Below, piece by piece: positions 1-8,935 of a stretch of 64,000 nt of DNA (position 1 is its first letter; each line of letters opens with the position of its first letter). The stretch is from Haloarcula pellucida (GTDB taxonomy: Archaea; Halobacteriota; Halobacteria; Halobacteriales; Haloarculaceae). The stretch spans positions 558,417-622,416 of the forward strand of contig NZ_BMOU01000002.1 of assembly GCF_014647235.1 (NCBI RefSeq). The letters run 5' to 3'. The notes beneath the pieces are model-generated. The model was not told the origin of the DNA, searched no databases, and saw only the letters and a list, made by a program, of their open reading frames with translations. A program made the position numbers and the translations under genes.

Positions 1-2
1 AG

Positions 3-461
3 AGCGATACGATGGAGGTCCGGACCGACGTCGCGGCCAGCGAGGACGAGTTCGACATCGAGTCCGCCAACACGACGGTCGACGCTGGCGGTACGGCGAC
101 CCTCGAACTCACCGTGACTAACGCGGAAGACGTGCCGCTGACCGACATCTCGGCGAAACTGTTCGCCGATTCGCCCATCTCCGTCACGGACGACGAGGCG
201 TACATCGACCGCCTCGAACCCGGCGAGTCGACGACGCTGCGCTTCGGTATCAGCGCGAGCGGCGGGGCGATGCAGAAAGATTACCCCGTCTCGCTCGACT
301 TCCGGTACGAGGAACCCGACGGTGACACACCGGTCTCGGACACCTACCGCGTCGCCATCGGCGTCACGTCGCAGGGCGGCGGTGGGTCGCCGCTCGCGAC
401 TATCGGCGGCGTCGCGCTCGTGGCCGTACTGGCTATCGGCGGCTACTTCAGGTTCAGATAA
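3..461 (+). CDS. C-terminal part of an S-layer-like (COG1361-type) export partner protein, 5' truncated by window
   Basis: The reading frame is open from the first bases, so the ATG at 12 is probably internal and the true start lies left of the window. The visible 150 residues form a beta-rich CARDB/NEW3-like domain (pattern of Thr/Glu/Leu strands, 'LEPGESTTLRFGI') followed by a Gly linker and one hydrophobic segment (about residues 128-148) ending in the basic tail 'YFRFR', so the protein is anchored by its C-terminus with the bulk outside the cell. It ends one base before the start of the MMPL transporter, so the two are co-transcribed and probably form a transport pair, as is common in haloarchaea. 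Function beyond that is inference. Confidence 0.8.
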   Translation, partial: SDTMEVRTDVAASEDEFDIESANTTVDAGGTATLELTVTNAEDVPLTDISAKLFADSPISVTDDEAYIDRLEPGESTTLRFGISASGGAMQKDYPVSLDFRYEEPDGDTPVSDTYRVAIGVTSQGGGGSPLATIGGVALVAVLAIGGYFRFR

Positions 462-462
462 G

Positions 463-2982
463 ATGGAGTATCAGCGGTACATCGACTGGATAGACGACCG
501 CATCGTCGAGGACTCCCGTCGGGTCGTCGCCGTCTTCCTCGTCGCGACGCTGATCTTTACCGCCGGACTGGGCAACATCTCGACCAACGCCGGGACCTCG
601 CAGTTCACGACGGGCCTCCCGGCAGAGGAGGCCTTCGAGCAGGTCAATCAGGAGTTCTCGCCCGCGTTCTCGCCTGACACCGGGTCGACACAGCTCATCC
701 AGCGCGGCGACAACGTCCTCTCGAAGGACGGGCTGTTGCGGATGCTCAGGTCCCAGCATCGGCTGGAACAGAAGCCGGACCTCAGGGTGCAGAGCACCTC
801 CAGCGCGGCCAGTATCGTCGCCACCAAGCTGGACCCGACGGCCACCTCGACCGAGGCACAGATTCGAGCCGTCGAGTCGGCCACCGAGAGCGAAATCGAC
901 GCGGCGGTCCGGACCGCGGCCGACGAGAACCCTCGATTCACGTCGCTGGTCAGTAACGATTTCAACCGTGGGTCCGCCTCGGCCTCGGCGACCATCGGCC
1001 TCGCGACCCACGAGGTACCCGCTGGCATCTCCTCTGGGTCCGGCCAGGGCGGTTCCAGTCCGCTGACGGGTATCCAGCAGCGCGCCGACTACGTCGTCCA
1101 GTCGGCGGCCCACGGCAGTATCACCGTCTTCGGGAGCGGTATCATCGCCGACGAGAACGCCCGCGTGTTGGTCGACTCGCTGTTGCTCGTGGTCCCGGCG
1201 GCCGTGCTGTTCATCATCTTCTTCCTCATCGTCGCCTACCGCGACCTCGCGGACTTGGTTCTGGGGATGGTCACCCTGCTGATGGCCATCATCTGGACGT
1301 TCGGGTTCATGGGGCTCGCGGGCATCCCGTTCTCACAGATGCTCATCGCCGTCCCACCGCTGTTGTTAGCGGTGGGTATCGACTTCGGTATCCACGCGAT
1401 CAACCGCTACAGGGAGGAGCGCCAGGCGGGGGCCTCTCTCGAGAAGGCGATGCGCATCACGACCGACCAACTCATCGTCGCGTTCTTCATCGTCACCGGG
1501 ACGACCATCATCGGCTTCGCGGCGAACCTCACGAGCGCGCTCCCACCGATTCGGGACTTTGGCGCCGTCGCGGCCATCGGTATCACGTTCACGTTCCTCC
1601 TGTTCGGTATCTTCCTCCCCGCCGCGAAGGTGGAGATCGACCGGCTGCGCGAGCGGTACCCCATCCCGACGTTCAGCACCCATCCGCTCGGTGAGGAAGG
1701 CGGTGCACTGGCGCGAATTTTGGAGGGCGGTATCACCGTGGCCAATCGCGCGCCGCTGGTGTTCCTCGCGCTGATGCTCCTGCTGAGCGCCGGGTCCGGC
1801 GCGTACGCGACGGACATCTCGACGACGTTCGACCAGACGGACTTCCTCCCGCCAGAGGAGAACCCCGACTACCTCATGCAGTTGCCCGAACCGTTCAAGC
1901 CGGGCACCTACACCGTCACCGAGCAGATAAACTTCCTCGAAGACAACTTCGGATCGACACAGAGCGGACAGACGACGGTGTACTTAGAGCGGCCGATGCG
2001 ACAGGACGGGGCGCTGGAGTCCATCTACCGCGCTAGCGAGGACCCGCCGGATTCCTTCGTCCGGGAAGACGGCCGGGCGAAGGCGACGTCCATCGTCACC
2101 GTCATCCAGGACCGCGCTGCGCGGGACCCCGAGTTCCGCCGTCTCGTCGAGCGCAACGACGCCAACGACAACGGCGTCCCCGACGACAACCTCGGGACGG
2201 TATACGAGTACCTGCTCGACTCCTCCTCGCGCGATCGGACGCTCCAGTACCTCGGTGACGACTACCGGAACGCCCGCATCGTCTACACTGTCGAGGCCGA
2301 CGCGGACAACGGTGACGTGACTGACGACACGCAGGCGCTGGCGAACGAATTCCGCTATACCGCCGTCGCTACCGGGAGTATCGTCGTCTTTCAGGCCGTC
2401 TCCAACCTCATCCTCGAATCGGCGATCACCTCGCTCGCGGTGGCACTCGCCGGGACCGGCATCTATCTCGTCCTCGTCTATCGCCTCTTCGAGGGCCGGC
2501 CCTCGCTGGGCGTGGCGAACCTCGTGCCCATCGTCGTCACCGTCTGTCTCATCGCCGGGACGATGCGGTATCTGGGCATCCCGTTCAACGCCATCACCGC
2601 GACCATCCTCGCTATCACCATCGGTCTCGGGGTGGACTACTCCGTCCACGTCACACACCGGTTCGCCGACGAGATACACCAGAAACCCCTCCAGCAGGCA
2701 CTGGAGGCGACGGTCCGCGGGACCGGCGGCGCGCTACTGGGGAGCATGCTCACGACCACGTCCGGCATCGGCGTGCTGGCCCTGGCTATCTTCCCGGCGC
2801 TGGGACAGTTCGGCATCCTCACCGGCATCTCCATCGTCTACGCGTTCCTCACGTCGGTGTTCCTGCTCCCGTCGGTGCTGGTTGTCTGGGACAGCGTCAC
2901 CAACTACGACCAACCGCTCCGGCGTCTGTTCGACCTCGGGAGCCCCCAGCAGCCAGTGAAACCGACCGAGGGCGACGACTGA
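463..2982 (+). CDS. RND/MMPL-family membrane transporter
   Basis: A protein of 839 residues with the RND superfamily layout: one N-terminal membrane helix, a large outer domain, five clustered helices, then the same arrangement repeated. Both halves carry the family motif after a hydrophobic helix: 'GIDFGIHAINRYREE' near residue 305 and 'GLGVDYSVHVTHRF' near residue 722; their charged residues usually take part in proton-driven transport. The start at 463 was chosen because it gives a normal short cytoplasmic N-terminus and lies one base after the upstream stop; the frame is open further upstream but that would overlap the preceding gene. The substrate cannot be read from the sequence; archaeal members are often assigned to lipid or hydrophobic compound export (SecDF/MmpL-like). 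Confidence 0.9.
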   Translation: MEYQRYIDWIDDRIVEDSRRVVAVFLVATLIFTAGLGNISTNAGTSQFTTGLPAEEAFEQVNQEFSPAFSPDTGSTQLIQRGDNVLSKDGLLRMLRSQHRLEQKPDLRVQSTSSAASIVATKLDPTATSTEAQIRAVESATESEIDAAVRTAADENPRFTSLVSNDFNRGSASASATIGLATHEVPAGISSGSGQGGSSPLTGIQQRADYVVQSAAHGSITVFGSGIIADENARVLVDSLLLVVPAAVLFIIFFLIVAYRDLADLVLGMVTLLMAIIWTFGFMGLAGIPFSQMLIAVPPLLLAVGIDFGIHAINRYREERQAGASLEKAMRITTDQLIVAFFIVTGTTIIGFAANLTSALPPIRDFGAVAAIGITFTFLLFGIFLPAAKVEIDRLRERYPIPTFSTHPLGEEGGALARILEGGITVANRAPLVFLALMLLLSAGSGAYATDISTTFDQTDFLPPEENPDYLMQLPEPFKPGTYTVTEQINFLEDNFGSTQSGQTTVYLERPMRQDGALESIYRASEDPPDSFVREDGRAKATSIVTVIQDRAARDPEFRRLVERNDANDNGVPDDNLGTVYEYLLDSSSRDRTLQYLGDDYRNARIVYTVEADADNGDVTDDTQALANEFRYTAVATGSIVVFQAVSNLILESAITSLAVALAGTGIYLVLVYRLFEGRPSLGVANLVPIVVTVCLIAGTMRYLGIPFNAITATILAITIGLGVDYSVHVTHRFADEIHQKPLQQALEATVRGTGGALLGSMLTTTSGIGVLALAIFPALGQFGILTGISIVYAFLTSVFLLPSVLVVWDSVTNYDQPLRRLFDLGSPQQPVKPTEGDD

Positions 2983-3022
2983 CGCGTCTGTCGGTTTTGT
3001 CTCTCGGCGACACGCCACTGAA

Positions 3023-3032
3023 GCCTTTATCC
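3023..3032 (+). promoter_or_regulatory. TATA-like box of the flavin disulfide reductase gene
   Basis: The sequence 'gcctttatcc' is centred about 28 bases before the ATG at 3056, the spacing expected for a leaderless haloarchaeal transcript. This supports the start codon chosen there. Confidence 0.55.
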
Positions 3033-3055
3033 GGAACCACCGCTAGCCTACCGAT

Positions 3056-4462
3056 ATGACCCACGTCGTCATCATCGGCGCGTACGGGAGCGCCGGCGCG
3101 GCCGTCGCCGGCGAACTCGTCGAAGCGGACGGAATCGAACTCACGCTCATCGACAACGGCGACCCCGGCGGCGGCCTCTGTATCCTCGAAGGGTGTATGC
3201 CCTCGAAAGAGGTGCTCTCCGCAGGCGCTCACCGGTTTCAGGCCCGGCACGACCACCGACTGGTCGGCGACGTGCCGGAGGTCGACCTCGAAGCCGTCGT
3301 CGAGCAAAAGAACGACCACACCCGCGGGTGGGCCGGCCACCGCCGCGACTCCATCCACTCGATGGCCGAACGCGACGGCGTCGAGTTCGTCCACGACACG
3401 GCCACGTTCGTCGACGACCACACCGTCCGGGCCGGCGGCGAGGAGTACGAGGCCGACTACGTCGTCGTCGCCACCGGGTCCTCGGTGAACGTCCCGGACC
3501 TCCCCGGTATCGACGAGGTGGAGTTCATGACGAGCAAGGACGTCCTCCACGCCACGGAGTTCCCGGACTCGGGCATCGTGATGGGCTTTGGCTACATCGG
3601 CATGGAGATGGTCCCCTACCTCGCCGAGGCCGGCGGGATGGAACTTACCGTCATCGAACACGACGACCGGCCCATCGACGAGGCCGACCCCGCCTTCGGC
3701 GACGAGGCCCGGCAGATCTACGAGGACAACTGGGACATCACGATTCCGACGAACTGCTACGAGTGTGAGTTGGAGGAGACGGCAGACGGCGGTGTCCGCC
3801 TGCACGTCGAGTTCGAGGACGGCACGGAGGACACCTACGAGGCCGACCAGCTATTCCTCTTTACCGGCCGCCGCCCGACGCTCGAAGGCTTGGGCCTCGA
3901 AAACACGTCCGTCTCTGCCGAGGGCGACTGGGTACGCGAGACGATGCAGACGGAAGACGCAGATCACGTCTACGCCGTCGGCGACGTAAACGAGAAAGAA
4001 CCGATCCTCCACGTCGCCAAAGAGCAGGGCTTTACCGCCGCAGAGAACATCCTGCGACAGGAGGCCGGGGCGGAGCCACAGGCCTACGAGAACGTCCACC
4101 ACCACGTCATCTTCTCGGGACTGGGCATCTACCCCTTCGCCCGCGTGGGCCACAACGAGGAGACGGCCCGCGAGGAGGGGTACGACATCGTGACGGCGAC
4201 TCGGCAGGCCAGCGACGACGGCGTGTTCAAGTCGAAGGACGTCCCCGAGGGGCTCTCGAAACTCGTCGTCGACGCCGAAGACGGCACCGTCCTCGGATGG
4301 CAGGGGCTGCACTACCACGCCGACAGTTTCGCGAAGACGATGCAGATCGTCGTCGAGATGGGACTGGACGTGCGTGACCTGCCCGACCGGGCGTACCATC
4401 CGACCCTGCCCGAGAACCTCGACGGCCTCATCCGGGACTGCGTGGCCGAACTGGACGACTAG
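3056..4462 (+). CDS. Class I flavoprotein disulfide reductase (dihydrolipoamide dehydrogenase-like)
   Basis: 468 residues. N-terminal FAD fold, redox-active cysteine pair C42/C47 in 'GGLCILEGCMPSK', an NAD(P)-binding motif 'GFGYIGMEM' near residue 176, the second FAD motif 'HVYAVGDVNE', and the C-terminal active-site histidine in 'HPTLPE' near residue 448. These are the marks of dihydrolipoamide dehydrogenase, mercuric reductase and relatives. No 2-oxoacid dehydrogenase genes are nearby, so the partner thiol substrate is unknown. The first FAD loop is unusual: 'IGAYGSAGA' has Tyr where the second Gly of GxGxxG is expected. The gene is monocistronic, with its 3' end overlapping the small convergent zinc-ribbon gene by 4 bases. 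Confidence 0.88.
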   Translation: MTHVVIIGAYGSAGAAVAGELVEADGIELTLIDNGDPGGGLCILEGCMPSKEVLSAGAHRFQARHDHRLVGDVPEVDLEAVVEQKNDHTRGWAGHRRDSIHSMAERDGVEFVHDTATFVDDHTVRAGGEEYEADYVVVATGSSVNVPDLPGIDEVEFMTSKDVLHATEFPDSGIVMGFGYIGMEMVPYLAEAGGMELTVIEHDDRPIDEADPAFGDEARQIYEDNWDITIPTNCYECELEETADGGVRLHVEFEDGTEDTYEADQLFLFTGRRPTLEGLGLENTSVSAEGDWVRETMQTEDADHVYAVGDVNEKEPILHVAKEQGFTAAENILRQEAGAEPQAYENVHHHVIFSGLGIYPFARVGHNEETAREEGYDIVTATRQASDDGVFKSKDVPEGLSKLVVDAEDGTVLGWQGLHYHADSFAKTMQIVVEMGLDVRDLPDRAYHPTLPENLDGLIRDCVAELDD

Positions 4463-4635
4463 TCCCGCATCGACGGATAGTTCTGTATCTCGACGAACCC
4501 GGATCCACCACAGGCCGCACACTCGTCCGGCGGCGTGTAACTGTGGTCCGGCGGGTCGCCGTGGACGGTGCCCGCGAAGACGGCGTGACACTGCTCGCAG
4601 ACGTACTCCTGTGGTCGCTCTGGCTGGTGTGCCAT
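4459..4635 (-). CDS. Small zinc-ribbon protein, 58 residues
   Basis: Reading the minus strand from the ATG at 4635 gives a 58-residue protein starting MAHQPERPQEYVCEQC and ending in YPSMRD. It has two CxxC knuckles ('CEQC' and 'CAAC', 25 residues apart) and the Gly-rich 'CGGSGF', so it should bind one zinc ion. Its stop codon overlaps the last codons of the convergent reductase gene by 4 bases. AT-rich sequence upstream ('acatggcacac' context, 'gttcaaatacata' on the minus strand) fits a leaderless promoter. The function is not known; small zinc-finger proteins of this size are frequent in haloarchaea and several have been linked to stress or surface phenotypes. Confidence 0.75.
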   Translation of the reverse strand: MAHQPERPQEYVCEQCHAVFAGTVHGDPPDHSYTPPDECAACGGSGFVEIQNYPSMRD

Positions 4636-4688
4636 GTTATGTATTTGAACCTACACGTCCATAAGCGTGTGTCCGCCGCCTGCCGGCC

Positions 4689-6605
4689 TCACTCGACGTC
4701 GAGGCCGTGGATTTCGAACCGCGCCCCACCGCTCTCGCTTTCGGTTATCGTGACGCGTGCGCCGTGGGCCTCCGCTATCTCCTCGACGATTCTGAGCCCG
4801 AGCCCCGTCCCGTCGCCGCTGGTGGTGTAGCCGCTCTCGAACGCGGACTCGCGCTCGTCGACGGGGATGCCGGGGCCGTCGTCGGCGACGTAGAGGCCGC
4901 TACTGTTCGACAGGGTGCCGACGCGGACGGTGACGCCGGGGTCGCCGTGTTCGACACTGTTTCGAAAGAGGTTCTCGAACAGTTGGCGGAGACGACTGTC
5001 GTCGCCCGAGACGGTCACCGACTGGTCGGGGACGGTGAGGGTCGCTCCGTCGTTTTCGATGACGGCCCACGCCTGCTCACAGAGAGGTCCCAGTTCCACG
5101 TCGCTCGGCTCGACGACCTGATTGCCCGAGCGAGCGAGGGCGAGTACGTCGTCGATGAGCGTGTCCATCCGGGTCAGCGCTCGCTCCATTCCGACGACGT
5201 GGTCGGGGTCACCGTCGTACGCTTCGGTGAGGAGTTCGAGGTGGCCGGTGGCGACGGTGAGGGGGTTGCGCAGGTCGTGTGAGACGACGCTTGCGAAGTC
5301 GTCCAGTCGGTTGCGCTCCCGGGTGAGTTCGCGCTCGCGCCGTTCGCGCTCCAGTTCGTAGCTTATCCAGTTACCCATCAACTCAACGAGCGTGACTTCC
5401 CAGTCGGCGAACGCCTCGTGTCTGGGATTGCGGTCGTAGAAGCAGAACGTCCCGTACACCTCGTCGTCGACGACGACGGGCATCCCGACGTAACAGGCGA
5501 TGCCCATCTCGGTGAAACCGGAGCGCTCGGCCAACTCGGGGGCGTCGGCGGCGATGTCCTCTATGACGAGCGTCTCCCGTTCGACGATGGCCCGCTCACA
5601 GTTAGTCGACCCGAGCGGAACCACGTCGCCCGTCTGTGTCCGTCCGGTGGGGTCGATGACGGCCTCGAAGACGTAGTCGGACCCCTCGACACGCGAGAGT
5701 GCGCCGAACTCCGTTCCGAGGGCGTCCCGGCCGACTTCGAGGAGGTGTTCGACCTTCTCCCCGAACGGGGTCTCTTTCTCGGCGATGACGCGGTACATCT
5801 CCGTGAGAATCTCCTCCCGTTCGGCGAGCGAGTCCTCCCGCTTCCGTCGAGTGGTCACGTCTCGGAAGTACACGGAGAGGCCGGTCTCGGAGGGGTACGC
5901 TCTGACGTCGAACCACGTGTCGAGGGGGTCGTAGTACGCTTCGAGCGATTCGGGTTTCTGGCTCTCCATCGCGCGGTGGTAGACGTCGTAAAACTCCGTA
6001 TCGACGATTTCCGGAATGACGTCCCAGATTCGACGGCCCACCAGTCTCGAGGTGGCGTCTGTCACGTCTGCGGCCTCGCGGAGTATCTCTCGGCCGCGCT
6101 CGTTGAGGTAGGTGAACCGCCAGTTCTCGTCTAGCGCGAAGAACGCGTCGGTCATCCGTCCGAGGATGGCTTCACGGTCGGACTGTTCGGTCATCGCCGT
6201 GTGAACCCGGTCGGTCAGCGTGGCTAGCTGTTCGTCCAGTGGATCCTTGCGAACGTACTCCGTCGCACCGGCGGCGATGGCGTCGCTGGCGATAGCCTCG
6301 CTCCCGTCGCCGGTGAACACCACGACCGGCATATCCGGGTATCGGTCCCGGAGACTCCTCAGCAGGTCTACCCCGGTACCGTCCGGGAGCGTGTACTCCG
6401 TGACGAGACACTCGACGGCGTGTTCGACGACGAGTTCGAACGCCTCGGTGACGCTCCCTGCCGTCAGGACTTCGATACCGTCGCTGGAGGCAGTCAACGC
6501 GCTCCCGACTGCTGCCGCGGCGTCCGCGTCGGCGTCGACGTAGACCACACGCCGGGTGCCGTGGCCGTATCCGAGTGAGTCGTTCTCGGCCTCGGCGTCG
6601 TTCAT
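4689..6605 (-). CDS. Sensor histidine kinase: receiver-like, PAS, GAF, HisKA, HATPase_c
   Basis: 638 residues with no membrane segments, so a cytoplasmic sensor. Order: receiver-like domain (about 20-135), PAS (150-260; 'DAFFALDENWRFTYLNERG'), GAF (285-430; 'ECYVG'-type region 'IACYVGMPVVVDDEVYGTF'), HisKA with the phospho-accepting His in 'VVSHDLRNPL' near residue 441, then the ATPase with N box 'NLFRNSVEHG' and G boxes 'DDGPGIP' and 'GTGLGLRIVEEI'. In the receiver the position normally held by the phosphorylated Asp is Glu ('LVTEYTLPDG'), so it is probably not phosphorylated. The start MNDAEAEN at 6605 was preferred over an upstream in-frame GTG that overlaps the neighbouring gene. No response regulator gene is adjacent. 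Confidence 0.88.
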   Translation of the reverse strand: MNDAEAENDSLGYGHGTRRVVYVDADADAAAAVGSALTASSDGIEVLTAGSVTEAFELVVEHAVECLVTEYTLPDGTGVDLLRSLRDRYPDMPVVVFTGDGSEAIASDAIAAGATEYVRKDPLDEQLATLTDRVHTAMTEQSDREAILGRMTDAFFALDENWRFTYLNERGREILREAADVTDATSRLVGRRIWDVIPEIVDTEFYDVYHRAMESQKPESLEAYYDPLDTWFDVRAYPSETGLSVYFRDVTTRRKREDSLAEREEILTEMYRVIAEKETPFGEKVEHLLEVGRDALGTEFGALSRVEGSDYVFEAVIDPTGRTQTGDVVPLGSTNCERAIVERETLVIEDIAADAPELAERSGFTEMGIACYVGMPVVVDDEVYGTFCFYDRNPRHEAFADWEVTLVELMGNWISYELERERRERELTRERNRLDDFASVVSHDLRNPLTVATGHLELLTEAYDGDPDHVVGMERALTRMDTLIDDVLALARSGNQVVEPSDVELGPLCEQAWAVIENDGATLTVPDQSVTVSGDDSRLRQLFENLFRNSVEHGDPGVTVRVGTLSNSSGLYVADDGPGIPVDERESAFESGYTTSGDGTGLGLRIVEEIAEAHGARVTITESESGGARFEIHGLDVE

Positions 6606-6652
6606 AGCGTCCCTTAGACGTAATGCCCTAAATCGATGTGGGTGACGATTTT

Positions 6653-7399
6653 TCACTCAGTTGATCGGCCTTCCGGCGCACGCGCGGCCAGCACCGGCAT
6701 CTCGGCCACTCGCTGGGGCGAGAGCGCCCCCCAGTCGACACCCTTCGGTCGGCCGTACGGCGTCGCTGTCTCGACGGTCCGCTCGGGCGTCACGACGTAG
6801 TCCATCGGCACGTCGTGGGCGTCGACGGGCACCTCGACGTCGGCGACGGCCCCGTCGGGCCCGTCGACCACCTGCAGTTCGTGGACGGTCGTCAGTACCG
6901 GCGTCGTCTCGGAGACGAGTCCCAGTTCCCGCAGGACCGCGTACTCCAGATCGCTAAAGCCCTCGCCTTTCCCGATGCGAGCGCCGTCTTCGGTGACCGC
7001 CACCGACCCGGACACCACGAGGTCGACGTCGCCGACGGCCTCGGGACCCACCTGTCGGGCGTGGTCGGCGACGTTCGACACCGCCGGCGCGGCCTCGATG
7101 TCGTCTAACTCGTCGGGGTCGAGTTCGTAGAAACACCGCTCCTCTCGCAAGCGCGGCACAGCCATGTAGACGGTCTTTCCGGCCCGCAGCGCCGCGCGGC
7201 GGAGCGGCAGTTGCGGCGAGTCGGGGTTGGCTTTCACCGTCTCTGCGTCCGCCCAGACGGCCGTCTCGGTCGCGCGCTCTGCCGCCCGTTCGGCCCCCTC
7301 GTAGTTCGGAATCCGGTCGTGGGGCGGGAACGGGAACCGGGCGACGCCGCTCTCTTCGAGCGCGTCCCACACCGCCTCGCGAATCGCCTGCTTGTCCAT
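6653..7399 (-). CDS. 5-formyltetrahydrofolate cyclo-ligase family protein
   Basis: 248 residues. Members of this family (COG0212) close 5-formyl-THF to 5,10-methenyl-THF using ATP, or act in related nucleotide-binding roles. Seen here: N-terminal helix with 'IREAVWDALEE', the middle 'KTVYMAVPRLREERCFYELDP' region typical of the longer archaeal/eukaryotic MTHFSD-like branch, and the C-terminal glycine-rich 'IGKGEGFSDLEYAVLRELG', where the substrate loop lies. The start MDKQAIREA at 7399 fits the family better than the upstream in-frame codon. It precedes the sensor kinase on the same strand with a 47-base gap. Whether it is a true cyclo-ligase or an MTHFSD-type paralogue cannot be settled from motifs alone. 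Confidence 0.8.
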   Translation of the reverse strand: MDKQAIREAVWDALEESGVARFPFPPHDRIPNYEGAERAAERATETAVWADAETVKANPDSPQLPLRRAALRAGKTVYMAVPRLREERCFYELDPDELDDIEAAPAVSNVADHARQVGPEAVGDVDLVVSGSVAVTEDGARIGKGEGFSDLEYAVLRELGLVSETTPVLTTVHELQVVDGPDGAVADVEVPVDAHDVPMDYVVTPERTVETATPYGRPKGVDWGALSPQRVAEMPVLAARAPEGRSTE

Positions 7400-7438
7400 A
7401 TCCGGCCTTCGACCGCCGACTCGCAAAAGTGGTCCGTC

Positions 7439-8287
7439 CTAACTCACGATAGTCCCGGCGTGCGTTCTGGGGTTCAGTTCGGCGAGGCGTTCCTCACAGT
7501 CCGTACAAGCCACCGCGAGCACCTCGTGAACCCCACAGCAGGAGGTCTGGACGTCGCTGGCGCGTTCGACTGGGCCGCCACAGGCCGGACAGACCGTCCG
7601 GTGTGCGCGGACCGTCTCCAGCATCTCGACGCGCTGTTCGCGGGGCAGGTCCGCCCAGCGCTCGGTCCACTCAGCGAGCGCTTCGTGTGCGGCCACGTCG
7701 ACGCGGAGCGCGCTCCACGAGGGCCACTCGCGGACACGGTGGCCGACGGTCACTGCGGGATGTGGGTCGCGCTCGACGGTCACGTCCTCGGCGTCGGTCC
7801 CGAAGACGTTCGCCAGCGGCCCGGTCAGGTCGGCGTCGGTGGGTCGAGCAGTCAGTCGTTCTCCGAGCGCGGCGGCGAACGCCTCGGTGAGTTCGCGGCC
7901 GTCGTCAGTCTCGGCCACAATTCCCTCGTCGGCGAGGAACGCGTCGGCGTCGACGGCGTTCTGGCGGTAGTGTTCGACCCGCTGGACCACCTCGAAGTCG
8001 TCGGGGTCCGTGTAGCCCGGTGCGTTTCCGAACGCTCGCAGGACACGCTCGGGGAGGTACTGCTGTGTCAGTCCCGGCGTCCCCGGAACGAGGTAGCCCC
8101 GAAGGGCGATAGCCGCGAGCGAGACGACGGCGACGACCGCGGCGAGTTCGACGGCGACGAGCGTCGAGAGCCCGCTCAGGACGGCTGCGATGGCGACGTT
8201 GGCGACGGTACACGGCCAGCACCGACGCTCGCCAGTGTGTTCGGGGTCGCGTATCCGTCCGAGCAGCGACGACCCGCCGGGAGGCAT
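7439..8287 (-). CDS. Uncharacterised haloarchaeal membrane protein with zinc-binding ends
   Basis: 282 residues. The N-terminus has a 'CWPC' pair followed by two adjacent hydrophobic segments (about residues 27-62), so a short hairpin in the membrane. A long soluble part follows, with 'PGTPGLTQQYLPERVLRAFG' and a predicted mixed fold, and the last 60 residues hold a cysteine cluster (CPAC, a CC pair, CTDC) that looks like a zinc ribbon. No enzyme motif was recognised. It lies on the minus strand between the cyclo-ligase-like gene and another haloarchaeal protein, each with its own short intergenic gap. Confidence 0.75.
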   Translation of the reverse strand: MPPGGSSLLGRIRDPEHTGERRCWPCTVANVAIAAVLSGLSTLVAVELAAVVAVVSLAAIALRGYLVPGTPGLTQQYLPERVLRAFGNAPGYTDPDDFEVVQRVEHYRQNAVDADAFLADEGIVAETDDGRELTEAFAAALGERLTARPTDADLTGPLANVFGTDAEDVTVERDPHPAVTVGHRVREWPSWSALRVDVAAHEALAEWTERWADLPREQRVEMLETVRAHRTVCPACGGPVERASDVQTSCCGVHEVLAVACTDCEERLAELNPRTHAGTIVS

Positions 8288-8357
8288 GGTCCGTGATACC
8301 GTCTCGATAGTGAAAAGCGTATGCCGTGTGCGCGCCCCAGTTCGGGCCGCCCGGTGG

Positions 8358-8894
8358 CTACTCCGGTTCGATTCGCACCGTCGTCTCGGCGGCCAGTCCC
8401 TTCCCCGCGGCGTCGTCGACGTCGACGTACGCGCCGAGGGTGTACTCGCCGGGCTCCGCTGGCTCCCACTCCGTCTCGCTCACTTTGAACAGACCCGTCC
8501 AGCGCCGGCGGAACTCCTTGCGCTCGCCCCGGTCGAACGTGAAGACGCGCTCCTCCTCGGGGAGCGACTCGGGGACTCGGGAGGCCTCGGGCGCGCCGTC
8601 GACGTGCCACGTCCACAGGCGCGGCGTCCGGGTACGGACGCTGACGGGGAACGGGAACGCGTTCCGAAGGGTCACCGTCACCGGGACGGTGGTCCCGGTC
8701 GGATACGACGACTGCGGCGTCTCGACGGCGACGCGTATCGCACGGTGGGCAAGCCACGCCGGGACGAGGTACCGACTCAGCGACTCGCCGGGCACCGACC
8801 GCATCGCCGCCGGCTTGGGCGTCTCCTCCCGTCTGCGCGGCGTGAACGCGTCGTCGTCCCGTTCGAGCGCGTCCGACTCGTAGATGCGGCGCAT
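8358..8894 (-). CDS. Uncharacterised haloarchaeal beta-sandwich protein
   Basis: 178 residues, no signal peptide and no membrane segment. The first 50 residues are charged and probably flexible; the rest looks like an Ig-like beta sandwich ('YPTGTTVPVTVTLRNAFPFP', 'EPGEYTLGAYVDVDD'), a fold often used for binding. It was not recognised as an enzyme. It is transcribed toward the membrane/zinc protein gene and 41 bases separate its start from the end of the importer operon on the same strand, so it may be a distal member of that transcript. Confidence 0.7.
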   Translation of the reverse strand: MRRIYESDALERDDDAFTPRRREETPKPAAMRSVPGESLSRYLVPAWLAHRAIRVAVETPQSSYPTGTTVPVTVTLRNAFPFPVSVRTRTPRLWTWHVDGAPEASRVPESLPEEERVFTFDRGERKEFRRRWTGLFKVSETEWEPAEPGEYTLGAYVDVDDAAGKGLAAETTVRIEPE

Positions 8895-8935
8895 TGGTGG
8901 TCGTAGCCCGTGAGATCTGTAAAGCGTTGGGGTGG

